Source: JBFHNV01 sp965365655 (GTDB lineage: Bacteria; Pseudomonadota; Gammaproteobacteria; HK1). From it: a stretch of DNA of 6,287 bases. Position 1 is the stretch's first letter. Every line of letters begins with the position of its first letter. The notes under the pieces were generated by a model. The model made no database searches and was not told the origin of the DNA. It worked only from the letters and a program-made list of their open reading frames with translations. Positions 1-5,521 of this stretch are shown here, piece after piece. The translations under genes were made by a program, and so were the position numbers. The stretch is taken from positions 1 through 6,287 of the forward strand of contig CBDUCN010000300.1 of the NCBI GenBank assembly GCA_965365655.1, written 5' to 3'.

Positions 1-981
1 GATGTCGAAGGTGCCCGCGTTGGCGACGTCCGTGCCGGCGAGGTCGAGCTGCGCCCGGCGCACCAGCAGGAGGCTGTCGGCGGCGGCGCTCTCGAGGCGG
101 CCGCCGGTGATGGCGACGTCGGAGTTCTCGATCTGCACGGTGGAGCCGGCGAGCGCCTGGATGACGCCGGTGTCGGGACCGCCGAGGTCCTGCGCGATGT
201 CGCCCGCGAACAGGCGCAGGATGCCGCCGTCGCTGGCCTGCATCGTGCCGAGGTTGGTGCGCTCGCTCCCAGCGAGGCCCACGCCGAGGACCAGCGCCGC
301 GCCGGCCTGGTCGGCGTCCACCACGCCGCCGGCGAGGTTGCGGAACGCGCCGCCGCTGGCGATGCCGAGGAAGCCGCTGCCGGCGATGGTGTGGTCCTGG
401 TTGACGACCACGGCGCCGGTGGTGGCCCCGCTGAGGAACGCGTTCGCGCGCAGCGTGTCCGGGTCGTCGTCGGGCGCGAACACCACCCGGTCCGCATCGC
501 CGCCGAGGCGCAGCACGCCGCCGCCCTGCAGCGAGATCGCGCCGGTCGCCGTCAGCCGCGCGAAGCCGCCTCCCGGGGCTCGCACCTCGATGACCCCGGC
601 GTTCTCGACAAGGCCGCTCGCCGGCCGCGTGCCGTCCTGGACGATGCCCAGCGTGGTGTTGTCGACCAGCAGGCTGTCGCCGGCGTCGACGCGCAGGCTG
701 TCGACCGTGACCCCGAGGCCGAGGGTCACCGGCGAGACGGCCGGGTTGCCGCCGTCGATCAGTACGTTGAAGAAGTCGGTTCCGTCATTGTCCGGGTACG
801 TGGCTGCTGCGGGCGGTGCGCTGAAAGTCCACGGCGTGCCATCCCAGTTGCCGGCGCCGCCCTGCCAGGTGGCGTCGATCACCGCCGCGGGGAGGGTGAA
901 CGGAGCCATGAGCAGCGGCGCGAGCGCGTTTCGCGCCGCAGCGCGCGCGGACGCCGCCCGGCGGATGGGCAGGTGTTGCAT
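1..981 (-). CDS. Secreted beta-rich repeat protein, N-terminal 327 residues (partial)
   Basis: The minus strand is open from an ATG at 981 to the left edge with no stop, so the C-terminus is outside the window. A Shine-Dalgarno AAAAGGGG (complement of 988-995) lies 6 bases before the ATG and fixes the start. Residues 1-33 look like a signal peptide: Arg-rich start (R7, R8, R13, R17), hydrophobic core at about 19-33, and probable cleavage near PAA-V34. The mature protein begins ATWQGGAGNWDG, an opening common in extracellular beta-solenoid, autotransporter and PEP-CTERM proteins. The rest is rich in G, A, D, V, T and N with short recurring phrases (VENAGVIEV, FRNLAGGVVDA, RTNLGTMQA, VANAGTF) that look like turns of a beta-helix. 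There is no cysteine or catalytic motif in the visible part. I infer a surface or matrix protein. Whether it ends in an autotransporter barrel, a PEP-CTERM anchor or something else cannot be seen. Opposite-strand frames here read as Arg/Pro-rich shadows. Confidence 0.85.
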   Translation of the reverse strand, partial: MQHLPIRRAASARAAARNALAPLLMAPFTLPAAVIDATWQGGAGNWDGTPWTFSAPPAAATYPDNDGTDFFNVLIDGGNPAVSPVTLGLGVTVDSLRVDAGDSLLVDNTTLGIVQDGTRPASGLVENAGVIEVRAPGGGFARLTATGAISLQGGGVLRLGGDADRVVFAPDDDPDTLRANAFLSGATTGAVVVNQDHTIAGSGFLGIASGGAFRNLAGGVVDADQAGAALVLGVGLAGSERTNLGTMQASDGGILRLFAGDIAQDLGGPDTGVIQALAGSTVQIENSDVAITGGRLESAAADSLLLVRRAQLDLAGTDVANAGTFDI

Positions 982-1036
982 CGGGTACCCCTTTTATTCT
1001 TGGTCGCAGCCCGCGCCGCGGTTGGAGATGTGAAGA

Positions 1037-1052
1037 AGCAAGCGACATGCCA
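1037..1052 (-). promoter_or_regulatory. Sigma-54 (RpoN) -24/-12 promoter for the minus-strand secreted protein
   Basis: Read on the minus strand the site is TGGCATGTCGCTTGCT, against the sigma-54 consensus TGGCACGNNNNTTGCW. The invariant GG and GC are present with exactly 10 bases between them, and the only departure is C to T in the -24 block. With C of the GC at -12 (position 1038), transcription would start near 1026 and give a leader of about 45 bases before the ATG at 981. Orientation and distance fit the downstream gene. Sigma-54 promoters need an ATP-dependent enhancer-binding protein, so expression of this gene is probably conditional. Confidence 0.8.
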
Positions 1053-1119
1053 CGGCCCGGAAGCCGCTGAGCCCGCCGGCTGAATTCACCGATCGCCAGG
1101 AGCGTGGCCCGCGGCCGTG

Positions 1120-1168
1120 TCAAGAATTCCGACAGCACGGATGAGGCCGTCACGAATTGCATTCTTGA
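1120..1168. promoter_or_regulatory. Spaced 8-bp inverted repeat, possible activator (enhancer) site
   Basis: TCAAGAAT at 1120-1127 is repeated in perfect inverted orientation as ATTCTTGA at 1161-1168. The outer edges are 49 bp apart and the half-sites begin 41 bp apart, close to four helical turns. Relative to the start predicted from the sigma-54 promoter (about 1026) they lie at roughly -95 to -140 on the minus strand, the usual range for bacterial enhancer-binding proteins. This AT-richer patch stands out from its GC-rich surroundings. The function is inferred from position and symmetry; the motif is not one I can assign to a named regulator. Confidence 0.4.
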
Positions 1169-1554
1169 AGATCCGCGGGCGCCATCCGGCTCGCAGTGCC
1201 TGCGGTCGGGCATGTCCGCGGCCGCCCCGATGCGCTTGCCCGGGCCGTCGCGAGATCCACGCGGCGACGGAGCCGTCGGCTCCGCTCCGGCGCGTCGGCC
1301 TGTCACTCGACCCCGATCCGGAACTGCCCGGGGGGCCGTTTCCCGGCGGGCGCCTCTGCGCCGCGTGAGGGACTGCACCCACTCGGGTACCATCCTTCGC
1401 CGCGTCGCCAGACACTTCCCGCGACGGCGTCGCGGCGCGCCCTTTCATCCCACGTCGATGTCGTCGCGCCCGAGCAGGCCACCCCCCGGCGCGTGGTCGG
1501 ACGGGTCGCCATGCAGCCACGCCGTGTCGGCTTTACCCCCACCAGGAAGACCCG

Positions 1555-1920
1555 ATGAAACCAGTCCTTCAGTCCGTTGCCGCCGTGCTTGCCGCCGCGG
1601 TGCTCACCAGCGCCACGGCCGCCGACACGATGTCCGTGGCCGACCTGCACGCGCGCAGCGCGCAGCTCGGCGGCGGGCAGGTCTCCATCGCCGGAACGGT
1701 GATCAAGGTGAACAACGGCATCATGCGCCGCAACTTCATCCACGTGCAGGACGGCACGGGCTCCGGCGACACCGACCGGGTGATCTTCACGAGCACGCAG
1801 ACGGCCAGGGTGGGCGACAGGATCGTCGCGACCGGCACCGTGAATCTCGACGTGGACTTCGGCATGGGCTATCGCTATCCGGTCCTGGTCGAGCACGCGA
1901 CGTTCACGCCGGCAAAGTAG
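1555..1920 (+). CDS. Small exported OB-fold-like protein, 121 aa
   Basis: The ATG follows AGGAAG (1544-1549) with 5 bases between, which supports this start. Residues 1-23 form a clear signal peptide: K2, a hydrophobic Ala/Val/Leu core, and a cleavage site at about ATAA-D24. The mature part of about 98 residues has the strand pattern of a small OB-fold. GQVSIAGTVIKVNNGIMRRN (about residues 41-60) is followed by FIHVQDGTGSGD, then alternating strands ending in DVDFGMGYRYPVLVE. This NNGI(M)xRN-xIHxQDGTG and YRYPVxVE signature occurs in small periplasmic proteins annotated as OB-fold, nucleic-acid-binding or NrfJ-like; I recognise the type but not a tested function. No cysteines or haem motifs are present. 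It stands alone, followed by a hairpin. It is probably a soluble periplasmic protein; the ligand is unknown. Confidence 0.85.
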   Translation: MKPVLQSVAAVLAAAVLTSATAADTMSVADLHARSAQLGGGQVSIAGTVIKVNNGIMRRNFIHVQDGTGSGDTDRVIFTSTQTARVGDRIVATGTVNLDVDFGMGYRYPVLVEHATFTPAK

Positions 1921-1929
1921 CCGCCGGTC

Positions 1930-1954
1930 GGAATTCGACGTCGTGTCGAATTCC
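1930..1954 (+). terminator. Strong hairpin after the OB-fold gene, terminator-like
   Basis: GGAATTCGAC (1930-1939) pairs perfectly with GTCGAATTCC (1945-1954) around a 5-base loop, GTCGT. It begins 9 bases after the stop codon at 1918-1920, where a terminator is expected. It is not followed by a T-run (the next bases are AACAAGC), so a classical Rho-independent terminator is not proved. It could instead protect the 3' end of the mRNA or be an operator-like palindrome. Confidence 0.5.
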
Positions 1955-2031
1955 AACAAGCTTCGCGGCCGGCGACCCGGCCGCGCCGGCGAGCGATGCG
2001 CTGGCGTCACTGGATGGTCCCGAGCGTGAGT

Positions 2032-2063
2032 GCGGTTCCGTGAGAACCGCCGACCGGTTGGCG
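2032..2063. repeat. Two overlapping inverted repeats
   Basis: GCGGTTC (2032-2038) pairs with GAACCGC (2044-2050) around CGTGA. It is immediately followed, with 3 shared bases, by the 16-bp near-palindrome CGCCGACCGGTTGGCG (2048-2063), whose single non-complementary pair (G-T) would be a wobble pair in RNA. The two structures cannot both form fully. Role unknown: it could be an operator, an RNA structure, or chance in GC-rich DNA. Confidence 0.4.
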
Positions 2064-2583
2064 CGTCCGTAATCCGGGCCCGCGGTGCCGCTGCCATTCG
2101 GCCCTGGAGTTGTCCGGGGTCGTTCCGGCCGCCTCAGCGCGGTTCGACCGGCGAACCCCGGTCGGGCCGCGCCGAGGTCGTGGCGCGACCCGCCCGCCGC
2201 TCGAGCCGGTCGAATCTGCTGCCCGCGAGGTCGCCTTGCGCAGCTTCGCCCGACGCGTTTGCCGGTATCACGGTGCTCCCCCGCCGTACGTCCCGAACCC
2301 CGGGGGTCGTCGTATCGGCAGCTGCGCTCGCGCCTTCCATCGCCATCGGCGGTGCGCTTATGCCGGGGCCGGTTCGGTTCCACCCGACCCGCGAGAGGAA
2401 CGAATCGTGCGCGCGCGACGAATGTGGAGCGGTCGGCGGTTTGCGCGCACGCCGTCGTGGTACTGATGCGCGCGTCTCACGAACAGCCGCCGCCGACCCG
2501 ATGCGTGTCCGACCGCTTGCTGAACATTTGACCGCGAACATGCTTCACACCTCGTGCCTTCGAGCGACGTGGTCTGGTCGCGC

Positions 2584-2620
2584 CCCGCTCCCCGACCCTC
2601 ACCGGACATCGGGGGAGGGG
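2584..2620. repeat. GC-rich imperfect stem-loop
   Basis: CTCCCCGA (2588-2595) pairs with TCGGGGGAG (2609-2617) with one bulged G, and the stem can extend with CCC (2584-2586) against GGG (2618-2620). The loop is about 13 bases. There is no T-run, so I do not call a terminator. Such CTCCCC/GGGGAG stem-loops occur as dispersed intergenic repeats in many GC-rich proteobacteria, but copy number cannot be judged from one window. Confidence 0.35.
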
Positions 2621-2664
2621 ACCGTCCCGGGTGCGCGTGCCGATCGGCATTCAAGAGCAGGTAT

Positions 2665-2832
2665 CTAGTGTCCCGTCCCACAAACACATTGCGTTTCTCG
2701 CCGGCCCCCGCACCGCGTGGCGGCGTTGCGACTCGTCGCAATAGCGACGGCTATTACTCCTCGCCGCGCCTTGCCACACGGCACGGATGGCTCGCCGAGA
2801 ATTCGCAAGCTGTTTGCGGGACGGGACACTAG
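2665..2832. mobile_element. MITE-like element, 168 bp, with inverted terminal repeats
   Basis: The left end CTAGTGTCCCGTCCCACAAA (continuing to 2686) is repeated inverted at the right end, 2811-2832: 21 of 22 positions match and the single difference is A versus G. Weaker similarity continues inward (TTGCG-TTTCTCG at 2689-2700 against TTGCGAATTCTCG on the other arm), giving arms of about 36 bp. Both ends carry the palindromic tetramer CTAG, which may be the last bases of the terminal repeat or a 4-bp target duplication; in the latter case the element is 2669-2828 (160 bp). No transposase fits inside, so this is a non-autonomous element. A CTAG target is typical of some IS5-family transposases, which makes such a helper possible but unproved. 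The right end lies 17 bp before the start of the beta-helix gene. Confidence 0.75.
2726..2755. repeat. Three overlapping, mutually exclusive hairpins at the element's centre
   Basis: Within 30 bases there are three perfect small stems that share arms: TTGCGAC/GTCGCAA (2726-2732 with 2735-2741), CGTCGC/GCGACG (2734-2739 with 2744-2749) and AATAGC/GCTATT (2740-2745 with 2750-2755). Each arm of the middle stem overlaps an arm of a neighbour, so the structures compete. This sits near the middle of the MITE-like element and may be a folded core of its transcript or DNA. Confidence 0.45.
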
Positions 2833-2849
2833 CCCCAGGGCGCCTGCTC

Positions 2850-3977
2850 ATGCTTGGTATACGGCGACCCTTGCGCGACCGCGTTCGCCCGGCGCTCGCC
2901 GCCACGGGAGTGGCGGTCGCGCTGTGCGTCGGCGCCGGCGCGCATGCCGACCCGGCGCCGTCGGAGCGCTTCGACCTGTTCGTGAGCATCCGCGGCGACG
3001 ACGCGAATCCCGGCGATCGCAGCGAACGGCCGTTTCGCACGATCCAGCGTGCGTTGGACGCGGCCCGCCCGGGCGACCGGATCCGGGTCGCCGCCGGCGA
3101 GTACTTCGAGGATCCGCGCTCCGTGCGCGACGGGCGCGCCGATGCGCCGATCAGCGTGGTGGGCGAGGCCGGTGCCGTGATCAAGGGCGCCGGGAACTCG
3201 CGCGTGTTCGAAATCCGGCACAGCCACCTGCACCTCCTGAACCTCGCGATCGACGGCAGGGTGCGCGACGAGCGCGGGCGCGCGCACTTCCGCGACAAGC
3301 TCGTCTACGTCATGGGGCGCAGCGAGCATCGGGGCGTCACGGGCGTGCGGCTGCTGAACCTCTCGCTCCGTAACGCCGGCGGCGAGTGCGTGCGTCTGAA
3401 GTTCTTCGCGCACCGCAACGAGATCGCCAACAGCACGATCACGGGCTGCGGTGTAGACGACTTCCACGGCGACGGCGGTGCGAAGAACGGCGAGGGGATC
3501 TACGTCGGCACCGCGCCCGAGCAGCTCGACCGCAATCCGAGCTCCAGCCTCGACCGGTCCGACCGCAACTGGATCCACCACAACCGGATTCACACGCAGG
3601 GCAACGAGTGCGTCGACATCAAGGAAGGCGCGCGCTTCAACCTGATCGAGCACAACGACTGCAGCGGCCAGCTCGACGAGAAGGCGGCCGGGATCTCCAC
3701 GCGCGGCAACGACAACGTCATCCGCCACAACCTCATTCACGGCAATCGCGGCGCCGGAATCCGCTTCGGAGGGGACACGCCGCAGGACGGGATCGACAAC
3801 CACGCCTACGGAAACACGCTCCGCGACAACGCGTACGCGGCGTTCAAGGTCATGGCCGCACCGCAGGGGCGGGTGTGCGGAAACCACGTCGCGGCGGGCG
3901 ACGCGCGGCTGGCTCGCGGGACGCACGCGAAGCGCATCGATCCGACGGCGCCCTGTGACGAGATGACGCGCCGGTGA
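2850..3977 (+). CDS. Exported right-handed parallel beta-helix protein, 375 aa
   Basis: I choose the ATG at 2850 over an in-frame ATG at 2787 for three reasons: it has AGGGCG (2837-2842) upstream, it gives a proper signal peptide (Arg-rich residues 5-13, hydrophobic 15-31, cleavage after AHA33), and the 2787 codon lies inside the MITE-like element. The mature protein opens with DLFVSIRGDDANPG (residues 42-55) and RTIQRALDAARPGDRIRV, the classic start of DUF1565/NosD-type beta-helix proteins. Helix turns follow, clearest at about residues 238-310 (NWIHHNRIH, FNLIEHNDC, NVIRHNLIHGNRGAGI). Six mature-chain cysteines could form disulfides. The fold is shared by alginate C5-epimerases (AlgG), PL6 lyases and NosD. 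I do not see the AlgG DPHD motif, so the enzymatic role is open. Its stop overlaps the alg8 start by 4 bp (GTGA), implying translational coupling and a periplasmic role in handling the polymer made by Alg8. Confidence 0.85.
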   Translation: MLGIRRPLRDRVRPALAATGVAVALCVGAGAHADPAPSERFDLFVSIRGDDANPGDRSERPFRTIQRALDAARPGDRIRVAAGEYFEDPRSVRDGRADAPISVVGEAGAVIKGAGNSRVFEIRHSHLHLLNLAIDGRVRDERGRAHFRDKLVYVMGRSEHRGVTGVRLLNLSLRNAGGECVRLKFFAHRNEIANSTITGCGVDDFHGDGGAKNGEGIYVGTAPEQLDRNPSSSLDRSDRNWIHHNRIHTQGNECVDIKEGARFNLIEHNDCSGQLDEKAAGISTRGNDNVIRHNLIHGNRGAGIRFGGDTPQDGIDNHAYGNTLRDNAYAAFKVMAAPQGRVCGNHVAAGDARLARGTHAKRIDPTAPCDEMTRR

Positions 3978-5488
3978 GCGTGCTGGTCTACTTCGCGCTG
4001 CTGGTGCTCGCGCTGACGACGCTGCCGGTGAACGCGCTGGACCACGACTCCCAGCGTTTCATCTTCGTCATCGGATTCGTCGGTGTGTGGCGGTACGGCT
4101 GGGCGGTGAACCACTTCGCGCGTTCCCTGGTCTACCGCCGGGTGGTGTTCCCCCGACTGCGGCGGCGGATGGACGCGCTGGGCGACGCTGCACTCCCGGA
4201 GCACGTGTACCTGCTGGTCACCAGCTTCCGCATCGAGACGGACACCACCGTGCGGGTGTACCGCTCGGTCATCGAGGAGGCGGTCGCCTGCGGGCGGCCG
4301 ACGACCGTGGTCGCATCGCTGGTGGATCGCGCGGACGAGCAGCTCGTGCGCAGGCTGTACCGGCTGCTGTCGCCGCCGGATCGGGTGAGCCTCGTGATCG
4401 TGCGCCGCCCGGGCACCGGCAAGCGCGACGCGCTCGCGAGCGGCTTCAACGCGATCGCGCGGCTGAACCCGGTGCCCTCCGCGGTCGTCGCCGTGGTCGA
4501 CGGCGACTCGATGCTGCCGCCCGGCCTGGTGCGCCGCTGCGCCCCGCTGTTCGCGATCAACCCTCGCGTGGGCGCGCTCACCACAGACGAGGAGTGCGAG
4601 GTGAGCGGCACGGGGCGGGTCGCGGACCTGTACCGGATCTGGTACGAGATGCGTTTCGCGCAGCGTCACGTGCTGATGTCGTCGATGGGGCTCGCGGGGC
4701 GGGTTCTCACGCTGACCGGGCGTATGTCGATGTTCCGCGCGAGCATCGTGACCGATCCTGCATTCGTCGCGACGGTGCAGTACGACTACATCGACCACTG
4801 GCGACTCGGACGATTCCGCTTTCTCACCGGCGACGACAAGTCCTCGTGGTACTTCCTGCTCAAGGACGGCTGGGAGATGCCCTACGTTCCGGACGTCACC
4901 GTGCTCACCGTGGAGCACCCGCCGCACCCGAACTTCCTGACCGGCGCGACGATGCTGATGATGCGCTGGTTCGGCAACATGCTGCGCACCAATGCGCGGG
5001 CCATCGCGGTTCCGCGCTCGCGGATCGGAATCTTCGTGTGGTGGTGCCTGCTGGATCAGCGCCTGTCCATGTGGACCTCGCTGCTGGGCCTGGTGGCCGC
5101 GGTGATGGGCAGTCTGATGTACGGCGTCGAGATCCTCTGGGTGTACGCCGTGTGGATCATGCTCACGCGCTTCGTGTTCACGATCGCGCTGACGAGCGCG
5201 CGTCCGCGGGTCTCGGGGCTGTGGCCGGTGCTGTTGTACTTCAACCAGATCTACGGCTCGCTGATCAAGATCTACATGCTGAGCCACCTGAACCGCCAGA
5301 AGTGGACGCGGCAGAAGACCTCCTTCGCGTCCTCGGGCACGGCGCTCGCGGCTGCCACCCAGCGTCTGTTCTCGAACCTCACGCTGGCGTCCTCCGTCGG
5401 CGCGCTGCTGGTGGTGGTGGCGTTGCTGACGGGGCTCTACGGCTGGGGGGATCTCCGGTTGCTGGCCGACGCGCTGACCGGGGGCTGA
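3974..5488 (+). CDS. alg8: Alginate-type polymerase, Alg8-like family 2 glycosyltransferase, 504 aa
   Basis: This is the inner-membrane glycosyltransferase that polymerises the sugar chain (mannuronate from GDP-mannuronic acid in Pseudomonas). It starts at GTG, overlapping the upstream stop as GTGA. Two N-terminal membrane segments (about 3-20 and 29-45) precede the cytosolic GT-2 domain: HVYLLVTSFRI, GTGKRDALASGF, the metal-binding DGD at 176-178, FAQRHVLMSSM, TGRMSMFRASIVTDP, the catalytic TGDD at 285-288 and LMMRW at 328-332, the Alg8 version of QxxRW. C-terminal membrane helices (about 355-415 and 470-495) flank the NQIYGSLIKIYMLSHLNRQ and WTRQKTS block. From memory, these motifs and their order match Pseudomonas Alg8 (about 494 aa) closely, so the family call is firm. 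The exact sugar substrate is inferred, as algD is not in the window. It lies 33 bp before the Alg44-like gene, its expected partner. Confidence 0.95.
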   Translation: MSVLVYFALLVLALTTLPVNALDHDSQRFIFVIGFVGVWRYGWAVNHFARSLVYRRVVFPRLRRRMDALGDAALPEHVYLLVTSFRIETDTTVRVYRSVIEEAVACGRPTTVVASLVDRADEQLVRRLYRLLSPPDRVSLVIVRRPGTGKRDALASGFNAIARLNPVPSAVVAVVDGDSMLPPGLVRRCAPLFAINPRVGALTTDEECEVSGTGRVADLYRIWYEMRFAQRHVLMSSMGLAGRVLTLTGRMSMFRASIVTDPAFVATVQYDYIDHWRLGRFRFLTGDDKSSWYFLLKDGWEMPYVPDVTVLTVEHPPHPNFLTGATMLMMRWFGNMLRTNARAIAVPRSRIGIFVWWCLLDQRLSMWTSLLGLVAAVMGSLMYGVEILWVYAVWIMLTRFVFTIALTSARPRVSGLWPVLLYFNQIYGSLIKIYMLSHLNRQKWTRQKTSFASSGTALAAATQRLFSNLTLASSVGALLVVVALLTGLYGWGDLRLLADALTGG

Positions 5489-5521
5489 CCGGAGCCGATT
5501 CATGCAGGAGAACGAAGGACC

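Larger units (their letters stand above)
982..1554. other. Divergent intergenic region, 573 bp
   Basis: This stretch separates two divergently transcribed genes. Its left third holds the leader, sigma-54 promoter and candidate activator sites for the minus-strand gene. TGAATTCA at 1081-1088 is a small palindrome between promoter and candidate enhancer. From about 1170 to 1540 I see no convincing gene: open frames on both strands are Arg/Pro/Ala-rich and none has a plausible ribosome-binding site or domain. The last 15 bases carry the Shine-Dalgarno of the gene starting at 1555. I could not recognise a sigma-70 promoter for that gene. Confidence 0.6.
1921..2664. other. Gene-free region of 744 bp with several palindromes
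   Basis: I find no supportable gene on either strand. The open frames give Arg/Pro/Ser-rich translations without domains or ribosome-binding sites. What it does hold is a set of inverted repeats: the hairpin after the OB-fold gene (1930-1954), two abutting palindromes (2032-2063), GGTTCG/CGAACC around ACCGG (2141-2157), and a GC-rich stem-loop at 2584-2620. GAACAT occurs twice 15 bp apart (2522-2527 and 2537-2542). No tRNA, riboswitch or CRISPR pattern was seen. The promoter of the downstream polysaccharide operon may lie here, but I could not identify it. Confidence 0.5.

Noticed and set aside
2..1033. Open frame of 343 codons on the plus strand
   Set aside because: It is Arg/Ser/Pro-rich with no domain and no ribosome-binding site, and is antisense to the secreted protein on the minus strand, which has a signal peptide, a Shine-Dalgarno and a promoter.
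1104..2072. Plus-strand open frame of 322 codons across the intergenic region and OB-fold gene
   Set aside because: Arg/Pro-rich and out of frame with the well-supported OB-fold protein; no recognisable domain.
2141..2157. GGTTCGACC resembling a tRNA T-loop
   Set aside because: No acceptor stem, D-arm or anticodon arm can be placed around it; it is better explained as a 6-bp inverted repeat.
2528..2533. TTGACC as a possible -35 box for the polysaccharide operon
   Set aside because: No TATAAT-like sequence lies at 16-18 bp spacing downstream, so a sigma-70 promoter is not supported.
2787..2849. Upstream in-frame ATG giving a beta-helix protein 21 residues longer
   Set aside because: The extension lies largely within the MITE-like element, would put a long polar stretch before the signal peptide, and has no good ribosome-binding site.
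2829..3926. Open frame of 365 codons on the minus strand, opposite the beta-helix gene
   Set aside because: The composition (V/A/R/D-rich, no motif) is that of a shadow; the sense strand encodes a clear signal peptide and beta-helix.
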